This document shows positions 45,361 to 55,318 of a stretch of DNA of 64,000 nt, one piece after another; position 1 is the first letter of the stretch, and every line of letters starts with the position of its first letter. Made by a program: the position numbers and the translations under genes. The DNA is from Devosia ureilytica (GTDB taxonomy: Bacteria; Pseudomonadota; Alphaproteobacteria; Rhizobiales; Devosiaceae), in assembly GCF_024273195.1 (NCBI RefSeq), contig NZ_JAMZCU010000007.1, positions 56,653 through 120,652 of the forward strand. The letters run 5' to 3'. The notes beneath the pieces are model-generated. The model saw only the letters and a list, made by a program, of their open reading frames with translations, was not told where the DNA came from and did not search any database.

Positions 45361-45379
45361 TAGTTATGACGCATAACTA
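45361..45379. promoter_or_regulatory. Perfect palindrome upstream of fcs, probable MarR operator
   Basis: TAGTTATG-ACG-CATAACTA has eight-base perfect arms and a three-base centre. The size and AT-rich form fit MarR-family operators. It stands 21 bases before the fcs start, so a bound repressor would block the promoter or early transcript. The same sequence is not found upstream of the marR gene. Confidence 0.65.
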
Positions 45380-45478
45380 TAACAGGTGCAAGGGCCTGCA
45401 ATGCCGCAAACCCCAAGTGTCCGGCCACGGCAGGGAGCGCGGATCGCAAACCGCGTTGGAGTGGTGCATGGCATCACC

Positions 45479-45625
45479 CTGCCCTCTTCCCCTCCCCATC
45501 AAGGGGAGCGAGGCGAAAGTCTGAGAGGTCAGTGCTCATCATCTCCCTCCCTCTTGCGGGCTTCGACCCGACCCATGGGTCAAATCTCTCCAGCGGAGAG
45601 ATTTGAGGGGAGAAGGATCAAGGGA
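45479..45625. repeat. Palindromic intergenic repeat between fcs and the UvrA-like gene
   Basis: It contains CCTCCCCATCAAGGGGAG, a GGGCTTCGACCCG block and an AATCTCTCCAGCGGAGAGATT hairpin, akin to the block at 39390-39420. It fills most of the 277 bases upstream of fcs and extends into the end of the UvrA-like gene. Confidence 0.65.
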
Positions 45626-47903
45626 GAGGGTTGTTGCCGGGTGCGCCGTTCCGCTGCGCCAGATATTGCCCCGTCAGCGCGCCCTTCGCCTTGGCGAGGT
45701 CCGCCGGGACACCTTCGAACTGCACGGTGCCACCATCGTGTCCGGCACCCGGCCCCAGGTCCACGACCCAATCGGCGCGGGAGATGACGTCCAGATTGTG
45801 CTCGATGACGATAACGGTCGAGCCGGCATCGACGAGACGGTCGAAAAGGCCGATCAGGGTATCGACATCGTTCATGTGCAGGCCTGTGGTGGGTTCATCG
45901 AGCACATAGATATTGCCCTGCTTGCCCAGCTCGGCGGCCAGTTTCAGGCGCTGGCGTTCGCCGCCCGAAAGGGTCGAGAGCGGCTGGCCCAGGGTGAGAT
46001 AGCCCAGACCGACATCGACAAGGCCCTTCAGAATTTTGGCGATAGCAGCCTCGGTGAAGAAGCCTGCCGCATCCTCAATGCTCATCTCATAGACGTCGGC
46101 AATGGATTTGCCGCGTAGCGCATGCTCAAGCACTTCGGGCAGGAAACGCTTGCCCTCGCAGGTCTCGCAGGTGGTGACCATGGGGTCGAGATGGGCAAGA
46201 TCGGTGAAGATGACGCCAAGCCCGTTGCAGTCGGGGCAGGCCCCCTTGGAATTGGCCGAGAACAACGACGCCTCGACGCCATTGGCCTTGGCAAAGGCCT
46301 TGCGCACTGCGTCCAGAATGCCGGTATAGGTGGCGGTATTGGAGCGGCGCGACCCCCGCGCCAGGTTCTGGTCGATGATGATGGTGTCGGGATAAGCAAG
46401 CGGCAGGCAGCCCTGGATCAGGCTCGACTTGCCCGACCCGGCCACGCCGGTTACCGCCGTCAGCACGCCGCGCGGGATCGATACCGAAACGTCGCGCAGG
46501 TTGTTGAGCGTTGCGTGCTCGATGCGCAGGGCATCGCCTTCGGGCTTGCGCACCTTGTCCTTGATCTTCTGATGCTTGCGCATGTGGTTTCCGGTCAAGG
46601 TGCCGGAGGTGAGAAGGCCCGCAAAATCGCCCTCGTAAACGACCTCGCCGCCCCTTGAGCCGGCAAGCGGGCCCATGTCGACGACATGGTCGGCAATGGC
46701 GATCATGTCGGGCTTGTGCTCGACGAGCAGCACCGTATTGCCCTTGTCGCGCAGCTGGGTCATCAGCGTGGCAAGGCTTCCCACGTCGTGGGGGTGGAGG
46801 CCCACCGAAGGCTCGTCGAATACATAGGTGATGTCGGTGAGCGACGAGCCAAGGTGACGGACCATTTTTACCCGCTGGCTTTCGCCACCCGACAGGGTCG
46901 AGCTTTCACGATCAAGGCTGAGATAGCCCAGGCCAATGGTGACCAGGTTCTCGAGCCGCAACGCCAGGGCACCGAGCATGGGGCCGACTTGCGGCGCCTG
47001 GATGGCCCTGATGAACAAGGCGAGGTCGGAAACCTGCATGGCCGACAGCTCGGCAATCGATTTGCCGTTGATCCGGCTTTCGCGCGCCCCGGCATTGAGG
47101 CGGGTGCCATGACACGCGGGGCAAGTGGCGCGGGTAAAGATCTTTTCGTACTCGCGCAGCACATGGGGCTGCAGGCTCTCCGGGTCCTTGGAGCCGAGCC
47201 CCTTCTTGAGCTTGGTGACCACGCCCTCGTAGGTTAGGCCGATCTTGCCCACCTTGATCTTGCGCCCGTCATCGAGGTGGAAAAGGTTCTCGCGCTCCTC
47301 GGGGGAATATTGGCTGATCGGTTTGTCGAGATCGAACAAGCCCGAATTGGCGTAGATTTCCCAGTACCAGCCGTCGACGGCAAAATCCTTGGGCAGGAGC
47401 GCACCCTGGTTGAGCGACCTGGTCTCGTCGATCACCGCACTCATATCCATGGCCGCGACCTGGCCAATGCCCTCGCAATCCGGGCACATGCCGCGCGGGT
47501 CATTGTAGGAATAGAGCCCGGGCGGTCCAAGGCGCGGCTCACCCAGCCGCGAAAACAGCACGCGCAGCATCTGCGCCGCGTCGGTCACCGTGGCGACGGT
47601 CGAGCGCGAATTGCCGCCCAGCCGCTGCTGGTCAACGATGATCGCCGCCGAAATGTTTTCGAGCTGGTCGGCATCGGGCTGCCCATAGTGGGGCATGAAC
47701 TGCTGCACGAAGGCGGGATAGGTCTCGTTGATCAGCCGCTGGCTTTCCGCGGCAATGGTGCCAAAGACCAGCGATGACTTTCCCGATCCCGAAACTCCGG
47801 TGAACACCGTGATCTGGCGCTTGGGAATGTCGAGCGAGACATTCTTGAGATTGTTCTCGCGCGCCCCGCGAATGACAATGGCGCCATAAAGATCGTCAGC
47901 CAC
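45618..47903 (-). CDS. Short UvrA-like ABC ATPase
   Basis: This 761-residue protein has two nucleotide-binding domains: Walker [10 protein letters not shown] near residue 36 and GVAGSGKSS near 500, signatures [11 protein letters not shown] and [11 protein letters not shown]. It has zinc-finger CxxC pairs (CPDCEG, CPACHG, CPDCNG, CETCEG). UvrA proper is about 940-970 residues; this one appears to lack the UvrB-binding insertion. Such paralogues occur in DNA-damage tolerance and drug-resistance loci. GTG 47903 has GGGGGA five bases upstream; a TTG at 47921 is less likely. Confidence 0.87.
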   Translation of the reverse strand: MADDLYGAIVIRGARENNLKNVSLDIPKRQITVFTGVSGSGKSSLVFGTIAAESQRLINETYPAFVQQFMPHYGQPDADQLENISAAIIVDQQRLGGNSRSTVATVTDAAQMLRVLFSRLGEPRLGPPGLYSYNDPRGMCPDCEGIGQVAAMDMSAVIDETRSLNQGALLPKDFAVDGWYWEIYANSGLFDLDKPISQYSPEERENLFHLDDGRKIKVGKIGLTYEGVVTKLKKGLGSKDPESLQPHVLREYEKIFTRATCPACHGTRLNAGARESRINGKSIAELSAMQVSDLALFIRAIQAPQVGPMLGALALRLENLVTIGLGYLSLDRESSTLSGGESQRVKMVRHLGSSLTDITYVFDEPSVGLHPHDVGSLATLMTQLRDKGNTVLLVEHKPDMIAIADHVVDMGPLAGSRGGEVVYEGDFAGLLTSGTLTGNHMRKHQKIKDKVRKPEGDALRIEHATLNNLRDVSVSIPRGVLTAVTGVAGSGKSSLIQGCLPLAYPDTIIIDQNLARGSRRSNTATYTGILDAVRKAFAKANGVEASLFSANSKGACPDCNGLGVIFTDLAHLDPMVTTCETCEGKRFLPEVLEHALRGKSIADVYEMSIEDAAGFFTEAAIAKILKGLVDVGLGYLTLGQPLSTLSGGERQRLKLAAELGKQGNIYVLDEPTTGLHMNDVDTLIGLFDRLVDAGSTVIVIEHNLDVISRADWVVDLGPGAGHDGGTVQFEGVPADLAKAKGALTGQYLAQRNGAPGNNPLP

Positions 47904-48077
47904 GTAATTCCCCCAAATCAAATATCTTCATGTCAATTTAGACGTCTTCGGTGTCCGGACCGGCTCAAGAGCTTTGCGGGCACTCCCTAGGATTACGGCC
48001 CCGTTGACGCGCAACACCCTTGATCAGGACGTTGTGCCACTTTATCCAGAGGCCAGCCAGTATCGGGAACACAGCTC

Positions 48078-49412
48078 ATGAAAATTGCCATCGTCGGATC
48101 TGGATATGTTGGTCTCGTCACCGGCGTCTGCCTTGCCGATTTTGGTCATGAGGTGGTCTGCATCGACAAGGATGATGCCAAGATCGCAGCGTTGCGCGAA
48201 GGTATCATTCCGATCTACGAGCCTGGCCTGGACGCGTTGGTCAAATCCAATATCAGCGCCGGCCGCCTCCGCTTTTCCACCGACCTGCCGGCCTCGGTTG
48301 CGCCTGCCGATGTCGTTTTCATCGCGGTGGGGACACCCAGCCGGCGGGGCGATGGCCATGCCGATCTCAGTTTTGTCTATGCCGTGGCCCGCGAAGTCGC
48401 CGGGGCCGTCACCGGGTTCACCGTGGTCGCCACCAAATCCACCGTGCCGGTGGGGACGGGCGACGAGGTCGCCCATATCATCGCCAGCATCAATCCCGAC
48501 GCCGATGTCGCCGTGGTGTCCAATCCCGAGTTCTTGCGCGAAGGCGCAGCCATCGAGGATTTCAAGCGGCCCGACCGCATCGTCATCGGGCTCGAGGACG
48601 ATCGCGCCCGCGAGGTGATGACCGAGGTCTACCGTCCGCTCTATCTCAATCAGGCGCCGCTTCAGTTCACCGCGCGCCGCACGGCGGAGCTGATCAAATA
48701 TGCCGCCAATGCCTTCCTTGCCATGAAGATCACCTTCATCAACGAGATTGCCGACCTGTGCGAAGTTGCCGGCGCGGATGTTCAGGAAGTGGCCCGCGGC
48801 ATCGGCCTCGACAATCGCATCGGATCGAAATTCCTCCATGCCGGCCCCGGCTATGGCGGCTCCTGCTTCCCCAAGGACACGCAGGCCCTGGTCAAGATCG
48901 GCCAGGATTTCGGCAGTCCCATGCGGCTGGTCGAAACCACCGTTTCCATCAATGATCATCGCAAGCGCGCCATGTCGCGCAAGGTGATTGCGGCTTGCGG
49001 CGGGGACGTGCGCGGCAAGACCATTGGCGTGCTCGGCCTCACCTTCAAGCCCAATACCGATGACATGCGCGAGGCGCCCTCCATCGATCTGATCCGGGGA
49101 TTGCAGGACCGCGGCGCGAGTGTGGTGGCCTTTGACCCGCAGGGCATGGACACTGCGCGCAGCCTTATCGAGGGTGTCAGGTTCGCCGATAATGCCTACG
49201 AGACCGCCCGGGGCGCCGATGCAATCGTGCTGGTGACCGAATGGAACGAGTTCCGCTCGCTTGACCTGGACCGGATCAAGTCCGCCATGATCGCGCCGGT
49301 CTTTGTCGATCTGCGCAATGTCTATCCGCCGCAGGAAATGGCGCGGCACGGGTTCACCTATGTCGGCATCGGCCGGGGCATCGAGCCGGTTGCCGACGAC
49401 GCGGCCCACTGA
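48078..49412 (+). CDS. ugd: UDP-glucose 6-dehydrogenase
   Basis: This 444-residue enzyme has the NAD motif GSGYVGLVTG at residues 7-16 and the catalytic cysteine segment GPGYGGSCFPKDT near 260. It makes UDP-glucuronate for polysaccharides. It is followed 28 bases later by an epimerase on the same strand. An in-frame start with no strong ribosome-binding site is shared by the family N-terminus MKIAIVGSGYVG. Confidence 0.93.
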   Translation: MKIAIVGSGYVGLVTGVCLADFGHEVVCIDKDDAKIAALREGIIPIYEPGLDALVKSNISAGRLRFSTDLPASVAPADVVFIAVGTPSRRGDGHADLSFVYAVAREVAGAVTGFTVVATKSTVPVGTGDEVAHIIASINPDADVAVVSNPEFLREGAAIEDFKRPDRIVIGLEDDRAREVMTEVYRPLYLNQAPLQFTARRTAELIKYAANAFLAMKITFINEIADLCEVAGADVQEVARGIGLDNRIGSKFLHAGPGYGGSCFPKDTQALVKIGQDFGSPMRLVETTVSINDHRKRAMSRKVIAACGGDVRGKTIGVLGLTFKPNTDDMREAPSIDLIRGLQDRGASVVAFDPQGMDTARSLIEGVRFADNAYETARGADAIVLVTEWNEFRSLDLDRIKSAMIAPVFVDLRNVYPPQEMARHGFTYVGIGRGIEPVADDAAH

Positions 49413-49440
49413 GCCAGGCCGACCGAAAGACAGGACAGAC

Positions 49441-50454
49441 ATGAAGGCTTTCGTCACCGGAACGGCAGGTTTTATCGGTTTCCACCTTGCCCGGCACCTG
49501 CTGGCCCTGGGCCATGACGTGGTTGGCTATGACGGCTTCACCGACTACTACGACCCGGGGCTGAAGCGTGCGCGCGTCGCAATCCTTGGCGAGCAATCCC
49601 GCTTTCGCCAGATTGAAGCCATGCTCGAGGATGCGGACACACTTGGGGGCGCTATCGACAGCGCCAAGGCCGATATCGTCTTCCACCTCGCCGCCCAGGC
49701 GGGCGTCCGCTACAGCCTCGAACACCCCCAGAGCTATATCCAGTCCAATGTGGTCGGCACGGCAAATCTGCTCGAAGCCCTGCGCCGCACCCCGCCAAAG
49801 CACCTGGTCTTTGCGTCGACCAGCTCGGTCTATGGTGGCAACACCAAGATGCCCTTTGCCGAAACCGACCGCGCCGACGCTCCCGCCTCGCTCTATGCGG
49901 CAACCAAGAAGGCCGGCGAGGCGGCCATCCATTCCTATGCGCACCTGTTTGGCATTCCCTCGACCTGCGTCCGCTTCTTCACCGTCTATGGCCCCTGGGG
50001 CCGACCGGATATGGCGCTGTTCAAGTTCACCGACGCCATCCTCAACGGCCGTCCCATCGACGTCTATGGCCATGGGCGGATGCGCCGCGATTTCACCTAT
50101 GTCGATGATCTGGTGACGGCCATGATCAAGCTGGGCGCGTGCATTCCCAAAACGGGTGAACCCGTTGGCCCCAGCGACAGTCTCTCCGCTATCGCCCCAT
50201 TCCGCACCGTCAACATCGCCGGCGGCAGGCCCACGGAACTGATGGATTTCATCTCGGCGGTGGAAACCGCCATCGGACAGAGAGCCAGCCTCAACCTGAT
50301 GGACATGCAGCCCGGTGACGTGGTGGCAACCGAGTCGGACACGACTCTCCTGCAGGCCCTGATCGGCTCCGTCCCGCAGACTGATGTCCCGACGGGCGTC
50401 GCCAGGTTTGTCGAGTGGTATCGAGAGGTCGGGCGGCACCTTGCGGCTTCATAG
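49441..50454 (+). CDS. NAD-dependent epimerase, UDP-glucuronate 4-epimerase type
   Basis: This 337-residue extended SDR has TGTAGFIGFHLA at residues 6-17, the serine segment STSSVYGGN near 125, LYAATKKAGE with the catalytic Tyr/Lys near 152, and VRFFTVYGPWGRPDMAL near 178. These match UDP-glucuronate 4-epimerases (LpsL/CapI). With Ugd it would supply UDP-galacturonate for lipopolysaccharide core or capsule. Confidence 0.9.
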   Translation: MKAFVTGTAGFIGFHLARHLLALGHDVVGYDGFTDYYDPGLKRARVAILGEQSRFRQIEAMLEDADTLGGAIDSAKADIVFHLAAQAGVRYSLEHPQSYIQSNVVGTANLLEALRRTPPKHLVFASTSSVYGGNTKMPFAETDRADAPASLYAATKKAGEAAIHSYAHLFGIPSTCVRFFTVYGPWGRPDMALFKFTDAILNGRPIDVYGHGRMRRDFTYVDDLVTAMIKLGACIPKTGEPVGPSDSLSAIAPFRTVNIAGGRPTELMDFISAVETAIGQRASLNLMDMQPGDVVATESDTTLLQALIGSVPQTDVPTGVARFVEWYREVGRHLAAS

Positions 50455-50500
50455 CGCCTCCACTTCGTATCCCGTGGCATGGGCCCGGGGTGCGAGACCG

Positions 50501-50929
50501 TCAGCGCAGGTGTTGATCGGCCCATGCGAGAATGTCGGCGCTGCTCATGGCGCCGGACACCCTGGCAACCTCCCGGCCACTCTTGAACATGATCATGGTG
50601 GGGATGCCCCGAATGCCCAGGCGCCCGGATAGCGATTGGTTGTCATCGGAGTTGAGCTTGACGAAGCGAAGCCTGGGCTCGGCCCGTTTGGCGGCCGCCT
50701 CGAACTGTGGGCCCATGACCTTGCAGGGTCCGCACCAAGGTGCCCAGACATCGACCAGCACGGGAATGTCGGACTTGGCGATGTGCTTTTCGAGGATTGC
50801 GGCGGACACATCCGCAGGTTGACCCTCGAAAAGCTGCCGTCCGCATTTTCCGCAATTGCCCGAAGCCAGGTCGCGGCCGTCCGGGATGCGGTTGGTCGCG
50901 CCGCAATGGGAGCAAACGATGTGGGTCAT
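50501..50929 (-). CDS. trxC: Thioredoxin 2
   Basis: This 142-residue protein has an N-terminal zinc-finger pair (CSHCG, CGKCG) and the active site WAPWCGPCK near residue 68. It is a cytoplasmic disulfide reductase of TrxC type. The gene overlaps the SQR-like gene by four bases (ATGA) at the end of the sulfide operon, where it may reduce persulfides on proteins. Confidence 0.92.
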   Translation of the reverse strand: MTHIVCSHCGATNRIPDGRDLASGNCGKCGRQLFEGQPADVSAAILEKHIAKSDIPVLVDVWAPWCGPCKVMGPQFEAAAKRAEPRLRFVKLNSDDNQSLSGRLGIRGIPTMIMFKSGREVARVSGAMSSADILAWADQHLR

Positions 50930-52221
50930 GCGCCAGTCTTGTCCTGCTTGACGGCCCGGAGCTTGTCTATGCCGAGCACCTGGAGCGCCAGTTTCTCATA
51001 AAACGGCTCGGCGGTGCCAGCGCGGATCTTGTGCAGGAAGTATTTCTCAAAGCCGATCTTGGCGACATGCACCCACTTGCCCGAACCCGACCAGTTGACA
51101 TTGCGGGGCGGAATCTGCGGCTGGGCCACGAAGGCGACGCCGCCATCGCCAAAGTCGGCCAGGCAGACCGCATTCCAGGTGGGGATCGCGGTCGGCTCCC
51201 TGCCGCTGACCAGGCTGGCGATGTTCTGCGTGGTGGCGGTGACCATGGATTCGATCATGAAGCCTGTCTTGGGCACACCCACCGGCACGGGCGTCTTGCC
51301 CACCGGCGGAATGGCGACGCACACGCCAATCGAAAACACGTCCTTGAACGTGGGATTGCGCTGGTACTGGTCGGCCAGGATGAAGCCACGCGGATTGGTC
51401 AGGCCCTCGATGCCGCGCACGGCCGGCACGCCGCGAAACGCGGGCAGCATCATGGTATAGACAAAGGGGATTTCGTGGGACTGCCGCACCGAACCATCGT
51501 CAGCAATTTCGCTGACGAAGGCCTTTGCGTCCTCGAATTTGTCGACCTTGGCATTGGTGATGAAGCGGATATGGCGCTGCCGCATCTCGCTTTCGAGCAG
51601 CCCCTTTGTGTCACCCACGCCGTCGAGGCCCAGATGGCCGATATAGGGTTCTGCGGTCACAAAGGTCATCGGGACCCGGTCGCGCACCTTGGCATCGCGC
51701 AGGGCCTTGTCGAGGATGAAGGCGAATTCATAGGCAGGGCCGTAGCACGAGGCCCCCTGCACGGCGCCGATAATGACGGGGCCGGGATTGGCGACCAATC
51801 GATCAAAGGCGTCCTTGGCACCGAGCGCGTGATCAATGTGGCAGACCGACTGCGTTGCGGCATCGGGACCAAAGCCGGGGATTTCATCGAAAGCGAGTTC
51901 GGGGCCGGTGGCGATGACCAGGTAGTCGTAGTCGAGGTCCTGGCCGTCGGTCAGCGTCACCCGCTTCTCTGCGGGATGCACGCGCTCGGCGCCCTGCGGA
52001 AAGAAGTCAATGTTGCGCCGCTTGAACACTTCGGTCAGGTCGACCTCAATGTCTTCGCGGTCGCGCCAGCCAACGGCAACCCATGGGTTGGACGGGACAA
52101 AGCTGAACCTGGTCCCCTTGTTGACGACCGAAACCCTGTGCCCCGCGCCGAGCGCGTCGCGCAACTCGTAGGCCATGATCGTGCCGCCAAGACCGGCACC
52201 CAGTACAACGATATGAGCCAT
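50926..52221 (-). CDS. Sulfide:quinone oxidoreductase-like flavoprotein
   Basis: This 431-residue protein has the FAD motif IVVLGAGLGGT at residues 4-14 and cysteines at GASCYGP (near 157) and NAVCLADFG (near 348), the positions used by sulfide:quinone oxidoreductases to form a polysulfide. The C-terminal region is amphipathic, for membrane attachment. It would oxidise sulfide and pass electrons to quinone. GGAGGAAGAA precedes ATG 52221. Confidence 0.85.
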   Translation of the reverse strand: MAHIVVLGAGLGGTIMAYELRDALGAGHRVSVVNKGTRFSFVPSNPWVAVGWRDREDIEVDLTEVFKRRNIDFFPQGAERVHPAEKRVTLTDGQDLDYDYLVIATGPELAFDEIPGFGPDAATQSVCHIDHALGAKDAFDRLVANPGPVIIGAVQGASCYGPAYEFAFILDKALRDAKVRDRVPMTFVTAEPYIGHLGLDGVGDTKGLLESEMRQRHIRFITNAKVDKFEDAKAFVSEIADDGSVRQSHEIPFVYTMMLPAFRGVPAVRGIEGLTNPRGFILADQYQRNPTFKDVFSIGVCVAIPPVGKTPVPVGVPKTGFMIESMVTATTQNIASLVSGREPTAIPTWNAVCLADFGDGGVAFVAQPQIPPRNVNWSGSGKWVHVAKIGFEKYFLHKIRAGTAEPFYEKLALQVLGIDKLRAVKQDKTGA

Positions 52222-52271
52222 TTCTTCCTCCATGCCACACCTTAGCGGGGGCGCGCGGCGGACTTCTTGAT

Positions 52272-54032
52272 CTAGATCATCACGCCGAGATGTTCGCGGA
52301 CGCCAGGCGCGGGCCTTGCCAGGCGGCGCTCTGCTATGGCCAGCATGGCCTGGTGCTGGCTGAGGTGGATCTGACCGCTGAGATGGGCCAGGAACTCAGT
52401 GCCGGCGAGCCGGTCCATTACCGGTCCCTTGACCTCGGAGAGGTGCAGCCGAACCTTGAGATCGCTCAGGCGCCCATGGATGGCTTCGAGACTTTCGAGC
52501 GCCGACATGTCGATCGCGTTGACGGCAGAACACATCAGCACAACGTCGGTCAGGCCGGGATTGGCCGCCACCTGGTTGGTGACGAGGTCTTCGAGGTATC
52601 GCGCATTGGCAAAATAGAGGCTTTCGTCGATGCGAATGGACAGCACGCCGGGGACGGTATCAACCCTGTGGCGCTCGACATTGCGATAGTGCTCGGTGCC
52701 AGGCACCTGCCCCACCACGGCCGCATGCGGCTGGGACGAGCGATAGAGGAAGACCAGGATGGACGCGCCCACGCCCAGCGAGATGCCGACTTCGACGCCG
52801 AGCAGCAGCGTGCCCACCAGCGTGATCGCCACCGCCGCAAAATCGGCCTTGGAGTAGTTCCAGGCGCGCTTGAGGATGGAGAAATCCACCAGCGTCAGCA
52901 CCGCCAGCACAATCGTTGCCGCCAGCGTCGCCTTGGGCAGCATGGCCAGGAACGGGGTCAGCAACAGCGTCGCCCCGGCAATGCCGATGGCGGTAAAGGC
53001 ACCGGCTGCGGGCGTTGCCGCCCCGGCATCGAAATTGACGACAGAGCGGGCAAAGCCACCCGTCACCGGATAACCGCCGCCAATGGCCGCGGCCAGGTTG
53101 GAAGCCCCCAGTCCGATCAGCTCCTGGTTCGGATCGATGCGCTCGCGCCGTTTGGCCGCAAGGGTCTGGGCAACCGAAATCGACTCGACAAATCCAATGA
53201 CCGAGATGATCAGCGCCGGCAGCAGCAGCGCCTGCATGGTATCGGCGTTGAAGCTGGGAAGAGACAGCATCGGCAGGCCCTGCGGCACCTGGCCAACCAG
53301 CGCCACGCCCTTGCCGCCCAGGTCGAACACGGCCGACCAGGCCATGGTGAGAAACACCACGAAAACCGGACCGGCCCGCACGATAATGGTGGCAACGCCC
53401 TTGGGCAGGCCGAAGCGATTGAGCCAGTTCTTGAGATCGAGCCGGATCCACAGCAACAGCGCCAGCGCCAGCGCACCCACAGCCAGGGTGTTCCAGTTGA
53501 CGGTGCCGATGTTTTCGGAAATCGACATGGCCAGCTGCGGCAATGTATGGCCCTCGGTCTTGATGCCAAGGAGGCCGCCGACCTGGCTTGTGGCAATGAT
53601 AATGCCCGAAGCCGTGATGAAGCCCGAGATCACCGGATGCGACAGGAAATTGGCGATGAACCCCAGCCGGAACAGGCCCATGACGGTGAGCATGGCGCCA
53701 GAAAGCAGGGCCAGCAGGATCGCGGCGCTGGCATAGTCAGCGGTGCCTTCGGCCGCCAGCCGGCCAACGGCGGCGGCGGTCATCAGGGAGACGACGGCCA
53801 CCGGACCGACCGCCAGCGCCGATGATGTGCCGAAAATCGCATAGGCGACCAGCGGCAGCACCGAGGCGTAAAGACCCACTTCCGGCGGCAGGCCGGCCAG
53901 CAGTGCATAGGCCAGCGACTGCGGGATCAGCATGATGGTGACGATGACCGCCGCGACAAGATCGCTGGTCAGCGTCTGCCGGTTGTAGCGCCGGCCCCAA
54001 TCGAGGATGGGGAAGTAGGTCTTTAGCTGCAT
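52272..54032 (-). CDS. SulP family anion transporter with STAS domain
   Basis: This 586-residue protein has about ten to twelve hydrophobic segments in the first 420 residues (IMLIPQSLAYALLAGLPPE near 35) and a C-terminal STAS domain with the NAIDMSALESLEAI motif near 515. SulP proteins move sulfate, bicarbonate or other anions. In this operon it may export sulfite or thiosulfate, the products of persulfide oxidation, but direction is inferred. Confidence 0.88.
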   Translation of the reverse strand: MQLKTYFPILDWGRRYNRQTLTSDLVAAVIVTIMLIPQSLAYALLAGLPPEVGLYASVLPLVAYAIFGTSSALAVGPVAVVSLMTAAAVGRLAAEGTADYASAAILLALLSGAMLTVMGLFRLGFIANFLSHPVISGFITASGIIIATSQVGGLLGIKTEGHTLPQLAMSISENIGTVNWNTLAVGALALALLLWIRLDLKNWLNRFGLPKGVATIIVRAGPVFVVFLTMAWSAVFDLGGKGVALVGQVPQGLPMLSLPSFNADTMQALLLPALIISVIGFVESISVAQTLAAKRRERIDPNQELIGLGASNLAAAIGGGYPVTGGFARSVVNFDAGAATPAAGAFTAIGIAGATLLLTPFLAMLPKATLAATIVLAVLTLVDFSILKRAWNYSKADFAAVAITLVGTLLLGVEVGISLGVGASILVFLYRSSQPHAAVVGQVPGTEHYRNVERHRVDTVPGVLSIRIDESLYFANARYLEDLVTNQVAANPGLTDVVLMCSAVNAIDMSALESLEAIHGRLSDLKVRLHLSEVKGPVMDRLAGTEFLAHLSGQIHLSQHQAMLAIAERRLARPAPGVREHLGVMI

Positions 54033-54037
54033 CGGTC

Positions 54038-54364
54038 TTACTTGGACAGGGTGGCGTAAAGGCTGCCGGCGCGGGCGCCAGAGCGGCAATAGCCGAGCAT
54101 CGGCTTGGGCAGGTTCGCCCAGGCGTCGTGGAAGCGGATGATCTGGCCTTCGCCCAGAGGCCCGGAAACCGGGATATGGACGATGCCAATGCCGGCGGCA
54201 GCGGCGGCCTTGGCCACCGCGTCAAAGGCGGGCTGACCACCTTCCTCGTTATCGGGGCGGGCACAGACGATGGACTTGAAGCCCGCTGCGGCAACGGCCG
54301 GCATCTGCTCGGGCAGAATCTGACCGGTGGCGGAGAAGTCGGGGGCAATCTGACGGATGTTCAT
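54038..54364 (-). CDS. DUF442/TIGR01244 sulfurtransferase-like phosphatase-fold protein
   Basis: This 108-residue protein has a Cys-loop YCRSGARA near residue 94, the CX5R pattern of the tyrosine-phosphatase fold. The family (the N-terminal part of bacterial beta-lactamase hydrolase-like proteins) is associated with thiosulfate/sulfur transfer. Its own gene sits next to the ETHE1-like gene, while some relatives are fused to it. GGAAAGACAG precedes the ATG. Confidence 0.85.
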   Translation of the reverse strand: MNIRQIAPDFSATGQILPEQMPAVAAAGFKSIVCARPDNEEGGQPAFDAVAKAAAAAGIGIVHIPVSGPLGEGQIIRFHDAWANLPKPMLGYCRSGARAGSLYATLSK

Positions 54365-54405
54365 TTTTCTGTCTTTCCTGGGTTTGGTACTGAAGGGCCA
54401 CATGG

Positions 54406-55299
54406 TCAGAGGCCGTTCACGGGAACTTTGAGATAGGTTTTGCCGTCGCTGTCCTTGGGCGGCAGCTTGCCGGCGCGCATGTTGACCTGGAGCGCCGGAA
54501 TGATGAGCTTGGGCATGGACAAGGTGGCGTCCCGCGCCTCGCGCATGGCAACGAACGTGTCCTCGTCGGTGCCGTGGCCGACATGGATATTGTGGTCGAT
54601 TTCATCGCCGACGGTGGTCTCCCACTGAATGTCGCGACCGTTCGGGCCGTAATCGTGGCACATGAACAGCCGTGTCTGGCGCGGCAAAGCCAAGACGCGC
54701 TGGATCGAGCGGTAAAGGGTGCGCGCATCGCCGCCGGGGAAGTCGGCCCGGGCCGAGCCGCCATCGGGCATGAACAGCGTGTCCCCGACAAAGGCGGCAT
54801 CGCCCGCCACATGGGTCATGCAGGCCGGGGTATGGCCGGGTGTGTGCATGACATGCACGGTCAACCCGCCGATCTGGTAGCTGTCGCCATCGGTGAACAG
54901 GCGGTCGAACTGACTGCCGTCGCGCTGGAACTCGGTGCCTTCGTTGAACACCTTGCCGAAGGTGTCCTGCACGATGGTGATGTTCTCGCCAATGCCAAGC
55001 TTGCCACCGAGCTTGCCCTGAATATAGGGCGCGCCCGAGAGGTGATCGGCATGCACATGGGTCTCGATCAGCCATTCAAGCTTGAGCTTGTGCTGCTCGA
55101 TATAGGCGATGATGGCGTCGGCGCCGTCATAGGTGATGCGGCCGGCGGCGTAGTCGATATCCATGACGCTGTCGATGACGGCGCAGGCATTGGACTGGGG
55201 GTCCTTGACCACGTAGCTGATGGTGTTGGTCGGTGCATCGAAGAAGGCGGTGACCTCGGGGTGGACCGAAAGGTCGGGCGTGAATGGAAGATTGCTCAT
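54406..55299 (-). CDS. Persulfide dioxygenase-like metallo-beta-lactamase protein (Blh/ETHE1)
   Basis: This 297-residue MBL-fold protein has THVHADHLSG near residue 80, HTPGHTPACM near 150 and GDTLFMPDGG near 170. The 2-His-1-Asp arrangement and these motifs match ETHE1-type persulfide dioxygenases, which oxidise glutathione persulfide to sulfite. AAGGAT precedes ATG 55299. Confidence 0.9.
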   Translation of the reverse strand: MSNLPFTPDLSVHPEVTAFFDAPTNTISYVVKDPQSNACAVIDSVMDIDYAAGRITYDGADAIIAYIEQHKLKLEWLIETHVHADHLSGAPYIQGKLGGKLGIGENITIVQDTFGKVFNEGTEFQRDGSQFDRLFTDGDSYQIGGLTVHVMHTPGHTPACMTHVAGDAAFVGDTLFMPDGGSARADFPGGDARTLYRSIQRVLALPRQTRLFMCHDYGPNGRDIQWETTVGDEIDHNIHVGHGTDEDTFVAMREARDATLSMPKLIIPALQVNMRAGKLPPKDSDGKTYLKVPVNGL

Positions 55300-55318
55300 G
55301 GCGATATCCTTTCGCGAA

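Noticed and set aside
52290..53825. 511-codon open frame on the + strand
   Set aside because: It is antisense to the SulP gene and has a low-complexity, charged translation.
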